64,000 nt of DNA from Rebecca billardiae RCC1528 (taxonomy: Eukaryota > Haptophyta), in NCBI GenBank assembly GCA_965240325.2, contig OZ251241.1, positions 1 through 64,000 on the forward strand. The letters run 5' to 3'. Positions within the stretch are counted from its first letter, which is position 1. Each line of letters starts with the position of its first letter. Under the pieces are notes generated by a model. The model was not told the origin of the DNA and ran no database searches. It worked only from the letters and a program-made list of their open reading frames with translations. The position numbers and the translations under genes are program-made. Positions 31,316-47,148 of this stretch are shown piece by piece.

Positions 31316-34300
31316 TCAGTCGTCCTTGGCGGCTGCGCCCGCGCGGCCGCACAGCGGACGGAAGCCGGTCAGCCCGGTGCGCGCGAGCTGCATGCTGCCC
31401 GTGACGACCATCAGCAGGCCGGAGCCGAGCAGCAGCGCCGCGAGGATGAAGACGAGCACGGACGTGCGGCCGAGCTTCGTCACCAGCGCCTTGGCGCCCT
31501 TCGTGCCCACCACCGCGCCGCACACGCCGACGAAGCAGTACCTGCGGACGGAGCGGTGAGGCGTGTGCGCGCGTGTGCGCGTGTGCTGAGGCCGCGCGGC
31601 GCGCAGCTGCTGCTTCTCGAGCACGGCCGTGCGCGCGCGGGGTGGTGCGGTGTGCGCGGTGTGTGCGCCCACCAGGAGGCGAACGAGGAGTCGAGCATCC
31701 CAAAGATGAGGAACTGCGCGATGGTGCACGAGCTCATCAGCAGCACCATCAGCGTCGACGTGGCCGAGGCGACCTGAGGCCGTGCGCGCGCACGCGGAGA
31801 GGGCGGAGAGGGCGGAGAGGGCGGAGAGGGCGGAGAGGGCGGAGAGGGCGGAGAGGGCGGAGAGGGCGGAGAGGGCGGAGAGGGCGGAGAGGGCGGAGAG
31901 GGCGGAGAGGGCGGAGAGGGCGGAGAGGGCGGAGAGGGCGGAGAGGGCGGAGAGGGCGGAGAGGGCGGAGAGGGCGGAGAGGGCGGAGAGGGCGGAGAGG
32001 GCGGAGAGGGCGGAGAGGGCGGAGGGGGCGCGGCACCGCAAGAGGCTCAGCGGCGCGCGCGGCGTGCGCGCGTGCGCCTGTGCCCGCGCCGTGTGCGCTG
32101 GGCGCGCGCGCGCGTGTGCCGGTGTGCCCGGCCCGCCCGGTGCGCACCTGCGGGTTCATCTGCAGCTCGAGGAAGATCGGCCCGAGCACCATCCCGCCGC
32201 CCACGCCCAGCAGCCCGGCCATGATCGCCGCCACGCCCACGACCCCGCACGCGTGCCGCACGCGCGTCTCGTTCCACACGACGTCGCCCTCGCAGTACTC
32301 GTACCCGAGCTGCGCGGAGGGGGGTGGGGTGAGGGGTAGGGGTGGGGTTAGGGCCACCCTCGCAGTACTCGTATCCGAGCTGCGCACCATCAGGGAGGCG
32401 AGGGCCGGGTGGGCCGCCGGCCGGCACGGCGCGCGGCGCGCAGCGCACGAGCGCGGCGCGTGCGGTGCGTGCGCGTGTGCGCGCGCACCGCCATCCGCTT
32501 GCGGTGCTCGTCGCACACGAGCGCGCCGCCCCACTTTGAGAGCAGCAGCAGCAGCGGCAGCCCCGACAGCACCACCAGCCTGGAGCCGACAGCGCAAGGA
32601 AGGGCGGGCGCGGCGGCTGAGGGCGCGCGCGCGCAGGCAGCGCGGGCAGCGCGCTGCGTGCGGCGCGTGCGCGCGCGCACCAGTAGGCGGCTGAGCCGCA
32701 CACGAGCCCTGCGCAGGCAGCACGGCCGCGCGCGGGCAGAGGCGGCGCGCCGCCGCGCGCCCGTCAGCACCCGGCGCGCGCCAGGCCGCGCGCGCCGCGT
32801 TCCCGCCGCGCGCCGCCCGCGTGCACGCGCGCGCGCGCGTGGGTTGGCAGCAGCAGCACACGCGCCGAGGACGGAGGGCATGCCGTGGCCGCCCTTGAGC
32901 AGCGCGTGCAGCACCACCACCAGCCACACGCGCGAGATCAGGTACAGCTGTGCACGCGCAGCCGCACGGCCGCACGGGGCGGGGGCGCGCGCGGGCGGCG
33001 CGTCCGTCAGCGCAGCCGGCCGCCGCCAGCCCCGGCGCGCGCGCTCGCTCGGGCTGAGCCACGCTCGCGCACGGCGCCGCGCGCGCGCGCACATAGTTCC
33101 ACGGCGTCTTGCCCTCGTGCTGCTGCAGCCGCTCGAGCTCTGCGCGCGCAGGGGCGAGGCGGCAGGGGTGCAGGGGTGCGCGGGGCGTGCGCCCACCTCA
33201 GCGCCTCGGCGATGGCCCGCGCCGCGCGCGCGCCCGCGCGCAAGGGCGCAAGGGCGCAAGGGCGCGCTTCACAGCCGCAGCGGCGCCTCCGCGCGGCGCA
33301 GGCGCACGCGCGCTCGGTGTCGCGCCCGCGCGCGCACCCGCCGCCATCGCCGCCTCCTCGGGGCCCAAGTCCGCCCCCGGTCCGCCGCCCGCGCCCGCGC
33401 CGCCCGCGCCCGCGCCTCCCGCGCCCGCGCCGCCCGGCCCGATCAGCTCGACGCCGTCTGCGCCCGCGCCAGAGCCGCCGCCGCCGCCAGCCGGCCCGCC
33501 GATGCCGGGTGCGCCGCCGCCCACGCGCGCGACACCCGGCGCGAGCGAGGTCGAGCGCTTCACCGCGCCCCCCGCCGCCTCGGCCGCGGCCGCGCGCCTG
33601 TGCTGTGCGGCTGCTCGGACGCAGCGCGCGGCGGCGCCGGCGGCGCGCGCGGGCGTCACGTCCTTCGCGCCATCGGCGCGCGCGGCGGAGCGGCCGCGCT
33701 CGCGCTCGCGGCGCGGGGCGCGCGCGTCGGGCGCGCACCGAGCACGGGCGTCGACTCCGAGTCCGCCGCGCTCTCCTCGCCCTCCGAGCGCGCGCGCGCC
33801 AGGTGCGGGTTTGGGGCGTCAGAGCCGCTGCCACGCGCCGCGCGCGCCTCGGCGTCCGCCTCGCGCCTCGCCGCCTTCGCCTCCTCGCGCGCGGCCGACT
33901 CCCGGTCGTACGCCTTGAGGCCCGTGTGCAGCGTGCGCCGCCCCGTGTAGCCGCACAGCGCCACCAGCAGCAGCATGATCAGCCAGTTGGGGCACACCTG
34001 CCGCGGACGCGGCGGCACACGCCAGCGTGCAGCCGCGCGGCGCGCGGGCGCGCTGAGCGCGCGCGCGCCCGCTGGCTCGCGCGCCCCTCCGCGCCGCGCG
34101 CGCTGTCCGCCGTGCGCCCACCTTGTTGAGGTACACGCCCACGGTCACGCCCGCCAGCGTCATCGGCAGCAGGATCACCGCCGCGTCGTACGCGATGCAG
34201 TGGCGGCGCGGGCTGAGCGGGTGCGGCATCGATCCAAAGTTGAAGAAGACGGAGAAGGCAGAGCCGCCGAAGATGGTCGCGATCGAGAGCGGGATCGCCT

Positions 34301-35165
34301 CGTGCTCCGTGAAGCCGCCGAGCATCGTGAAGAGCGGCACGAGCACCGCGCCGCCGCCGATGCCGGCCGCGGACGCCATCACCACCGCCAGGAAGATCGC
34401 CACGGTGGTGGCCACGTCCTCCCGCCCTGCGCGCACAGCGCAGGGGCGGGCGGGGGGGGGGGCACGCGGCGGCGGGCTCGGCGGCGGGCGCGGGCGGGCG
34501 GGCGCGCTACGCACGCGCCCATGCGCCGGCCGACCCCGGGCGGGCGGCATCCGGGGTGCAGCCGCTGCGCGCCTGCGCGCTGTGCGCTTGCGCGCTGTGC
34601 GCCTCACCGAGCGGCCAGAGCGTCTTCTTGCGCGTGTGCGGGTGGAAGTGGACGAGGCAGTGCTTGGCGCAGGACGGGCCGCCGCACTCGCCCGAGCACT
34701 CCTGCAAGGCGCAGGCCGCGCCGCGCGCGCACGGCGGCGGAGGATGCGTGGGTGCCGGCCGACGCGCGCGCGAGCGCGCTCGTCCGCGCCCCTCTGCCTG
34801 CGCACCTCACACGTCGTCGTGCACTCGGGGTAGACGGCGCAGCGCTGCGTGGTGTTGCACCAGCCGCAGCCACTGAGCTCGGCGCACGCGCACACGGAGC
34901 GCGCGGCGGGGCACGTGTCGATGCACGTCGCCGCGCACGCCGGGCACGACGGGCTCGTGGCGGCGCCGGTCGCGTACGGGCACTCGCGGCATGTGGTCGT
35001 GCAGACGGGCGCCTTGCGGCAGCTCGAGGAGGAGGAGCACCAGCCGCAGTGCACGCCGAGGGCGGAGCAGGCGCACACGTCCTTTGCCGAGTCGCACGCC
35101 GCGTCGGCTGTCGCGTGGCCCGCCGGCGAGCCCAGAGCAAGGGCGAATGCGAGCACGGCCGCCAT
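31316..35165 (-). CDS. TauE/SafE-type anion permease with cysteine-rich N-terminal head
   Basis: About 696 residues from 13 exons: 35165-34806, 34701-34608, 34426-34122, 33997-33739, 33610-33338, 33266-33205, 33137-33093, 32947-32860, 32706-32679, 32576-32489, 32309-32148, 31773-31673, 31541-31316. Junctions between 33338 and 33093, and the donor near 32860, are tentative. A signal peptide (MAAVLAFALALGSPAGHA) leads into a head with over 25 cysteines (CGWCSSSSSCRK, then CGWCNTTQRC). The permease halves carry AAGIGGGAVLVPLFTMLGGF and AGLLGVGGGMVLGPIFLELQ, then NPQVASATSTLMVLLMSS and YCFVGVCGAVVGTKGAKALV, all typical of TauE/SafE. A Glu/Arg/Ala linker joins them. Relatives export sulfite, sulfonates or other organic anions; the substrate here is unknown. 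Confidence 0.82.
31793..32027. repeat. 9-bp minisatellite inside a TauE intron
   Basis: About 26 head-to-tail copies of GGCGGAGAG, nearly perfect. It lies wholly in the intron 32147-31774. A 9-bp unit without stops leaves all frames open, which creates long false open frames. Confidence 0.95.
32287..32385. repeat. Duplicated splice-acceptor/exon edge around a C-rich telomere-like spacer
   Basis: A 29-bp block at 32287-32315 recurs at 32357-32385 with one mismatch. On the gene strand each copy is an acceptor CGCAG followed by the exon start CTCGG(G/A)TACGAGTACTGCG. The spacer (gene strand) is CCCTAACCCC-type sequence beginning GTGGCC. Confidence 0.9.
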
Positions 35166-36245
35166 CCGCGCGGCCTCCGTCGATGACGACAGACGAGCTG
35201 GGTACGTACGCGGCCGGCCGGCCCAAAGACTGCCTGGTGGAGCCGGAAGATCATTTTTCGTGCGCGGGCCACGGTTCGGCTTTTGCGCGGAACACTCGAA
35301 CACCGATGACGTCCGTCCCCTTGCGCCCGGCCCCGACGAAAGATGGGAAGCGCTGGGCTGCCCGACTGCACCTCATGCCGTGCTCTGAGACGATCTTGCG
35401 CCCCGGCAGGAAGCGACGCCGCAGCCAATAGGGCTCGCGCAGGTGGTTGCGTATACCGTGGGCTGCCCGGTGCCGTCTCAACACAGGCGAATGACGCGGA
35501 CACATGCAGCGACCGCAGCAAACGGACCCGGCTGGACAGCCTGCGGTATCAGCGCTCTTTTCTGATGGCCACGCAGTAGCTGAATCGTCTCCAGCTCGGC
35601 GTGCGCTTCGGCTGAGCGCCTCCGGCCGTGTGCCACGCTATGCCACACCGCGGATAGTCAGATAGCTCTGCCTTGCCCTTTGCCGCCGCCATCCGTGGCG
35701 TAATGCGCGCTACAGGTTGCGGGCCGAGTCTCTGTCAAGATTAGATGGCGAATGACCACGCGCTAAGCTTCGCACGGAGCATGGCGACAGCGCGGCTGCT
35801 CTACGCGCACAGCCGCGCACGTACGTGGTCGAAGCCCGGCTATCTATCCGCGCGATGGCAGGCGGCGTCGCGGCCGGCCACGGCGCCACGGCCGGGCGCG
35901 CGGTGACGTCCGGGCTGTTCGCGAGCACTGAGCAATCATGCACAGGACTGGGTACTGTACGGGTCGCCTCGGAAAGTCGTTCAGGTCCAGGACTGCACGA
36001 CAAAAGCGGCGTGCCCGTTCACGTCGCCGCTCATAAACCAGTCGACCCGTCCGCTTTCGTAGCTGCAAGAGCCATCAGGGCCGGAAAAATTGGGGCACGT
36101 TGGGGCTTCTCCGCTCGGTCGGCGATCTACCGCCTACGGCGGTGGCTTCGCCACGACTCTGAACTCGCACGCCCAGACACAGGCTTCCCACGAACGCCAC
36201 ATTCCGCACCCCACGCCCACGGGACCGACACGCAGCCCGCGCGGG
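35166..36245. other. Divergent intergenic region, nothing recognised
   Basis: About 1.1 kb between the TauE start and the cysteine-rich membrane protein start. Moderate GC, no domain-bearing frame and no RNA gene seen; it should contain both promoters. Confidence 0.45.
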
Positions 36246-37136
36246 ATGAGCGCGGGGAAGCGCGACGAGGAAGCGCAGCGTGCGCCGTGCGAGGAGGGCG
36301 TGCGATGGCCGGCCTCGCGTCGGCGAGCGCTCGGTGCCGCCGCGCTCGGCGCCACCGCGCTCTCAGCCGCGTGCGTGCTCGTGCTCGCCAGCGGCAGTTC
36401 ATCAGTGCCGTCCGCGGCAAAGGAGCACGAGCTCGGCCCCGGCGGACTGTGCGAGATCGATCGGCTGCAGGACGCGTGGCGCATCTCAGATGATCTCAAG
36501 TCCGGCCACTACGGGCAGTGCGCGCAGATCTGCCTCAACCCGCACCTGAAGACGGTCGCGGGCCACCACGGCGTGCAGTACGGCTCCACGTGTGAGAAGC
36601 AGGGCTGCACACAGCCCGCGGGCACGGACAAGCGCGCGGGGCAGCCGATCTTCTTCTTCAGCTGCGCGAACGGGACGCTGCTGCCGCCGCTGCCGCCGCC
36701 CGACACGCACCACTCGCGCTCGCACACCGACGCCCATGCCCACGGCAGCGACGCCAACGCAACCGATGCAACCGATGCGGACGATGACGATGACGCTGAC
36801 GCGCACCCACATGGGCCGCGCGCGCGGCGCGGGACACGGCGCGAGGAGCACGCCTCGCGGCACGAGGCCCGGCGGCACGAGCGTCACGACTTCCCGGCGC
36901 CGAACGCGGACGAGAAGGCGGCCAAGCTGCTCACCGCCGAGGCGCTCGAGGAGCTGACGGACGGCTTCTACGAGCGGCGCGCGGCCGCACACCGCGACGC
37001 GGCGCGAGAGGACGCGCATAGGGCTCGGCACCACCGGCGGGAGGCACGGCGGGCGAGCAGGTACAGCAGCGCACGCGGCGCGGGTGCGGAGGCGCGACAG
37101 CCACTGTCTGCCGCTGCAGAGCGCTGGGCGGTCTGA
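36246..37136 (+). CDS. Cysteine-rich type II membrane protein, unknown function
   Basis: A 296-residue single-exon protein; the start is the ATG at 36246. A short cytosolic N-terminus is followed by a membrane anchor (ALGAAALGATALSAACVLVLA, about residues 30-50). The luminal part has a compact domain with six cysteines (LCEIDRLQDAWRISDDLKSG, HYGQCAQICLNPHLKT, YGSTCEKQGCTQ, FFFSCANG). Next comes a Pro hinge and a His/Asp-rich segment (HSRSHTDAHAHGSDAN followed by a DADDDDDADAHPHG run) that could bind divalent metal. The tail is Arg/Ala/His-rich and helical. I do not recognise the family. An extracellular or Golgi-luminal role is inferred from topology only. Confidence 0.6.
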   Translation: MSAGKRDEEAQRAPCEEGVRWPASRRRALGAAALGATALSAACVLVLASGSSSVPSAAKEHELGPGGLCEIDRLQDAWRISDDLKSGHYGQCAQICLNPHLKTVAGHHGVQYGSTCEKQGCTQPAGTDKRAGQPIFFFSCANGTLLPPLPPPDTHHSRSHTDAHAHGSDANATDATDADDDDDADAHPHGPRARRGTRREEHASRHEARRHERHDFPAPNADEKAAKLLTAEALEELTDGFYERRAAAHRDAAREDAHRARHHRREARRASRYSSARGAGAEARQPLSAAAERWAV

Positions 37137-37565
37137 GCGCGGCAATGCGTCGCATGGCGTCACGCGGCAGCTGCGCAGCGCGGCGGCCTCGCCCTCGGGC
37201 TCGGCCTCGGACCTGTCGGACACCGTCGGTTATCCGCTAGCTGGTCAGAGCCGCGGCGGCGGAGCCGGAAGGCGCTGGCACCGCGCGGGCGCAATCATCC
37301 CGGGCACACGCATGCATATAGAGCCGTCACCGCGTCGATACATGTACGGGCGTCCAGCGAGTCCGCGGGCCCGTCGACCGCTGCTGCCAGGCGGGACCGT
37401 CTCGGCTCTGCGGTTGAACTCGTCAGGCTCAAGCCGCCGCCGCCAACAAAACGCTGCCGTGTCGTCGATCGTTTCATCGGAATCCGCCGCCATTCGCAGC
37501 GCCGGAAATCTATGGGAATTACAGAGGTAAGAGAATCTCCGTGATATGAATCTTTCGCCGCGAGA
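37137..37565. other. Intergenic, nothing recognised
   Basis: This region lies between two same-strand genes. It becomes AT-richer towards the NUDT22-like start (37490-37565), as expected for a promoter or 5' UTR. Confidence 0.4.
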
Positions 37566-38492
37566 ATGATGGCGGACGCCGCGCAGCCCTGGCGCCTCCT
37601 CTTCACGCTGCTCGATGCGGGGTCGGCGGCCCTGCGCGCCGGCGGAATCCCCCGCGCGAGTGTACGCGTGCGCCTGGGCGACGCGTACGCGCGCGAGCCC
37701 CATCCCACCGACGCCGAGATCGAGCGCGTGTGGACCGAGCGGCGCGCGCAGAACGAGCGGCTGTACGACGCGACCAAGTACCGGCTTGCGGCCGTGCGCG
37801 CGGCGGACGGTAGGTGCGAGCTGGACCTCGGGCTGACAAGCTACCGCGAGTACCTCGGCACGCATACTGGCGCGTCCCATGCCGCGCTCGTCGCGGACGG
37901 CGCGCGCGCGGGCGACGAGCTGCGCCACCTCTCGTGCGCGCTCGGCGTGGAGACGGTGCTCGTCACGGCTGACGAGCACATGGTGGTGCTCCGCCGCAGC
38001 CGCGCCGTGGCGACGCACGCGGGGCTGTACAACGGGCCGAGCGGCCACCCCGAGCCCGCGCGCGCCGCGGCGGCGCTCGCGGCTGCCCCCGCCGCCGACG
38101 GCACGTCGAGCGACGTGCAGGCGGCCGCAGCGTTGGCCGAGCTCTTTGACTCGGTCTCGCTCGAGACGCACGAGGAGACGAACGTGCCGCTGTCGGCGCT
38201 CGGAGAGCCGAGGCTGATCGGCGCGATGCTCGACGAGAGGCTCAAGCCGGACCTCCTCTTCTGCACGCGCACGACGCTCGACGCTGAGCAGGTCAGGGAC
38301 GCCTTCCGCAGAGGTGCGCCCGACGCGTGGGAGTCGAGCGGGCTGGTCACCGTGCCGCCTGACGGCGCGGGCGGCTGGGACGTTAGCACGCTCGGCCTCG
38401 AGCTGACAGCGGTGACGCAGGCGGCCGTGGAGTGCATGCGCGTGCTGCAGCGCCATCGCGGGGGCATGGCCGCCGACGGCGCCTCGTCCTGA
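37566..38492 (+). CDS. NUDT22-like Nudix hydrolase
   Basis: A 308-residue single-exon protein; the start is the ATG at 37566 (GAGAATGATGGCG). It follows animal NUDT22 closely in order: RLYDATKYRL, LDLGLTSYREYLGTHTG, LGVETVLVTADEHMVVLRRS, GLYNGPSGHPEP, then ELFDSVSLETHEETNVPLS and CTRTTLDAEQVRDAFRRG, ending with ESSGLVTVP. The Nudix-box position keeps the glutamates in ETHEETNVP, although the box is divergent and carries an insertion after GHPEP, as in NUDT22. The animal enzyme hydrolyses UDP-glucose and UDP-galactose to UMP and the sugar phosphate; the same activity here is inferred. No targeting signal is seen. Confidence 0.83.
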   Translation: MMADAAQPWRLLFTLLDAGSAALRAGGIPRASVRVRLGDAYAREPHPTDAEIERVWTERRAQNERLYDATKYRLAAVRAADGRCELDLGLTSYREYLGTHTGASHAALVADGARAGDELRHLSCALGVETVLVTADEHMVVLRRSRAVATHAGLYNGPSGHPEPARAAAALAAAPAADGTSSDVQAAAALAELFDSVSLETHEETNVPLSALGEPRLIGAMLDERLKPDLLFCTRTTLDAEQVRDAFRRGAPDAWESSGLVTVPPDGAGGWDVSTLGLELTAVTQAAVECMRVLQRHRGGMAADGASS

Positions 38493-43940
<5,448 letters not shown>

Positions 43941-44026
<86 letters not shown>

Positions 44027-44336
44027 GCATGATAGTATATAGCGCCAGCACTAGCAGTATCATCATCATCAGGCTGGCAGGCTTCGGCATCACGGCGTCG
44101 TCCGAGTAGTCGGTCACTAGCAGCACGACTGACGAGATGAATAATAATGAGCAGACTGCCTGCTCATGCTGGCCTCGGGCCAGCCGCGGCAGCCGCCCAT
44201 TAGCCCGCTGCTGCCGCCTGCTGCGGCCCGGCGCGCAGGCGGACAATGCCACCGGAATCACATACATCAATCAGCCGAGCGCCGTAATCACCGTCATCCG
44301 GATTAAATATCATACCGCAGGCGAGACGAAGCACGG
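43941..44336. other. Intergenic, includes TA tract
   Basis: This region lies between the retroelement ORF start and the methyltransferase stop. Beyond the TA tract it has no recognised content. Confidence 0.5.
43965..44024. repeat. (TA)n microsatellite at the 5' edge of the retroelement
   Basis: About 60 bp of uninterrupted TA. Confidence 0.95.
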
Positions 44337-45224
44337 CTAGGCCACTGCCCCGGGGCCTGCCTTCAGCGCGGTGACGAACATCGTGTCACCGACGCGTCGC
44401 CTGCGCGGGTAGGCGAGGGTGCGGCGCGCGCGGTCGATCCCGAGGTCGGCCACGCTGGTGGCCTCAGCCGCCCAGCCGTACTGCTGCAGCAGCGCGGGCG
44501 GGTTGTCGTGGGCCCAGAGCCACGGGCAGCCTCGGCGCTTGAGGTCATCCAGCAGCCACGAGCCCTGCATGTCGCGCAGCGTGCGGCTGCTGACCAGGTC
44601 CATGAAGAGCGCGGAGCCCGGCTGCGCCAGCGTCGAGGCCTTGTGGAAGAGCGAGAGGACCGCCCTCTCCGGCAGGTAGTACACGAGGCCCTCGAGGATC
44701 CAGATCGCTGGGCTGTGCGCGTCGAAGCCGGCGTCGAGCAGCGCACGCTCCCAGTCCGTGTGCACGGCGCCGCTGCCCGCGGCGTCGAAGTCCACCTGCA
44801 CGATGCGCCTGTCCACGCGCGCGCGCTCCTCCGGCCGCACCATCGGCTTGAGGATCGGCTCCTTCAGCGCGAAGATCTCCGGCTTGTCCACCTCGAAGAA
44901 GACAGTGCCGGGGGGCAGGGGCAGACGGTATGCCCGCGTGTCCATGCCTGCGCCCAGATCAACCACCTGACGAACCGCGCCATCCGCGCACGCCCGAAGT
45001 AGCCAGTCGTCAATGAAGCGCGTGCGGCTGACCGCGATCGGCATCGGCTCCGAGCTGCCGCCGTTGAAGGCGTAGCCCTCCTGCCCGGCAAGCGCATCGG
45101 CGAAGCGGTCGATGAAGAGCGAGTCGGGTCGCTTGGACTCGAGAGCGCGGTTCGCCGCGATCCACCGCGCCGTAGAGGCGACGGCGTCGCCCACGGTGAG
45201 CAGCGCGAGGGCCGACGACGTCAT
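44337..45224 (-). CDS. SAM-dependent methyltransferase, LCMT/TIGR00027 family
   Basis: A 295-residue single-exon protein; start ATG at 45224. An in-frame ATG at 45419 would add 65 residues, but the family normally begins shortly before the STARWIAANRALES helix, so the shorter start is preferred. Motif I is VVDLGAGMDTRAYRL (G91, G93), followed by FFEVDKPEIFALKE with the ribose-binding acidic residue, VDFDAAGSG, and AIWILEGLVYYLP. This order is that of the leucine carboxyl methyltransferase-like family PF04072, which includes PPM1/LCMT and many bacterial O-methyltransferases. The short acyl- or carboxyl-type substrate is unknown. Residue order resembles bacterial members more than protein-phosphatase LCMT1. 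Confidence 0.84.
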   Translation of the reverse strand: MTSSALALLTVGDAVASTARWIAANRALESKRPDSLFIDRFADALAGQEGYAFNGGSSEPMPIAVSRTRFIDDWLLRACADGAVRQVVDLGAGMDTRAYRLPLPPGTVFFEVDKPEIFALKEPILKPMVRPEERARVDRRIVQVDFDAAGSGAVHTDWERALLDAGFDAHSPAIWILEGLVYYLPERAVLSLFHKASTLAQPGSALFMDLVSSRTLRDMQGSWLLDDLKRRGCPWLWAHDNPPALLQQYGWAAEATSVADLGIDRARRTLAYPRRRRVGDTMFVTALKAGPGAVA

Positions 45225-45570
45225 GATCGAGAGTCGAACCTTCCAACGAATTCGGGACGACCGTTCGCCAGTCAGCCGGAAGCCGGAGCGGCAGCAGCCG
45301 TGCCACCGGACCTCAAGAACTACTGCTGCGATGGCGGTCGGTTGATGAGTATGGGGGATATGAGAATATGCCGACAAATATGATGTACATACTTCAAGCG
45401 GTGACAGTCGTAGTATCATGGCGCAGAAAGCGCAGTGTCGTTACAAGTAGGACGCAGAGCCAAGGCTGCCAGCTTTCGGCGAAGCCCTGCAGCCGCCAGC
45501 CACGCCAAGACCGCGCAAGTGCTGCCCGCACGAGGGGCGAGGCCACCGTGGTAGGCCCGCAGACAGCCGC
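45225..45570. other. Intergenic, nothing recognised
   Basis: This region lies between the methyltransferase start and the stop of the zinc-ribbon membrane protein. It is partly AT-rich near 45350-45420. Confidence 0.4.
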
Positions 45571-47148
45571 TCACCACGGCACCAGCGCCGAGCGCGGCCC
45601 GATCATGCCGCGCAGCCGATGCTGCTCGCCGCCAATGTGCGCGGCGCGCTCGGCGGGCGACACTTTGATCAGCCAGCTGTAGAAGCTGCGGGACGCAGGG
45701 CGCGCGCATACGCGCCGCGGCGTTGGGGTTGACGGCGGCGCGCATGAGCGAGCGCTCGTGCGGCGCGCTCGCGTCGGCGCGCCCGCGGCGCGCGCGCGCG
45801 TGCGTGGGCGCGCACCGCAGCACGATGCGGCACATGTAGACCTCGAGCAGCAGCAGCAGTAACCTCCAGATGTTCGGGCGGAGGTACGTGGTGAACGCGT
45901 TGTAACCGACCATCACCACCGAGTACGTCGCGTACACCTGCGCGCGGCGGCGCGCACCGCGCGTGAGCGCCGCGCCGGGTGCGCGCGGCGCGCGCGGGGC
46001 GCGGCCGCACCGCGACCAGCCGGGGCTCGTAGCGCGCGGCGCCGAGGTAGCCGGCGAGCGGCGGCGCGGCGGCGATCAGGCCGAGGTAGCGCCACTGCGG
46101 GCCAAGCAGCGCTGCGGCCGTGCCGAGCAGAGACTCGACCTGCGCCCGCGGTCGGAGGGCGGCGCGCGCGCGGACGGCGCGGCCACGGCATCGGCAGCGG
46201 CGGTGTCAGCGCGGGCCTCGGCGGCAGCGGCCGCGCTGGCGCGCGGCGGCACTGCCCGGCGGGCGCCCCGGGGCGCGCAGCGGCGGCGGCGGCGCGCACC
46301 ACGACGATGAAGATGTCGATCGCCGAGAACCACTTGGTCACGCGCGCGAGCGCGTGCAGCCCCGCGGACGTGCCGGCGGCGGGCGGCCGCTGCTGCGCCA
46401 GCTCGGCCACGCGCTCGGCTGCGCCGCCCTCCGCGCCCTGCGCCTCCACAGGGCCGGCGCGTGGCGGCTGGCCGTCCGGGTGGGCGGCGCCGTCGGCTGG
46501 GTCGGCCGGGGCGCGGAGCGGGTACACGCCCGCCCCGCGCCCCTCCTCCGCCGCCCGCCCCTCCGCCCCCTCGCCACGCGGGACGTCGCCGCCGCTGCCG
46601 GCGGGCGGCATCGCCTGGCCGGGCAGTCGCCACAGCGCACCACCGCCCTCCGCGCCCTCGCGGTACGCGCGGAGGCGGTTGGCGCCCGAGTCGGGGGGGA
46701 TGAGGCCGTCGACGTACGGGTAGCTGCCCGCGCCAGCGACGCGCGCACGCAGACGCGGCAGGGCGCGCGGGGCGCGGAGGCCCTCAGCGCGCACGCGGCG
46801 CGGGGCGGGACGGCGCGCCCGCTGGACCCGGCCGTGCGCGAGCGCGCGGCGCGCACACCTGACGGTCGTGCACACGGAGCAGATGATGCCATGGCGCCGC
46901 ACGTCAGGCACGAGGGGAAACTGCACCACCAGCCCGCAGCCCGAGCAGCGCACATGGAGCACCACCGGCTCGTCCGCCGCTCCGGCCGCAGCGGCCGCGG
47001 CCCTCTCGTCCGCCGACTGCACGGGCATCGCGAGCATGGGCGGCGGGGTGTTGCCCGCGGCCGTGTCGTCGCCCGGATTCTGCACGGCGATGACCACCGA
47101 CGCGTCGTACTCCGACGCGGACAGGCGCGGCTCGCGGTCCGCCCCCAT
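45571..47148 (-). CDS. Zinc-ribbon multi-pass membrane protein, unknown function
   Basis: Predicted 359 residues from five exons: 47148-46859, 46723-46300, 46139-46011 (or 46017), 45937-45816, 45685-45571, all GT-AG. The N-terminal domain has a CxxC pair, VRCSGCGLVVQFPLVPDV then IICSVC, forming a likely zinc ribbon or LITAF-like site. A Gly/Pro/Ala-rich linker follows. The second half has about four hydrophobic segments: TKWFSAIDIFIVVVESLLG, YLGLIAAAPPLAGYLGA, YATYSVVMVGYNAFTTYL and WRLLLLLLEVYMCRIVLR. It ends with FYSWLIKVSPAERAAHIGG. The C-terminal frame only becomes continuous after splicing, which supports the model. I do not recognise a named family. Confidence 0.65.

Noticed and set aside
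31782-32339. Glu-Arg-Ala and Ser-Ala-Leu repeat proteins around 31.8-32.0 kb
   Set aside because: They are produced by the 9-bp minisatellite, whose unit has no stop in any frame; it lies inside a TauE intron.
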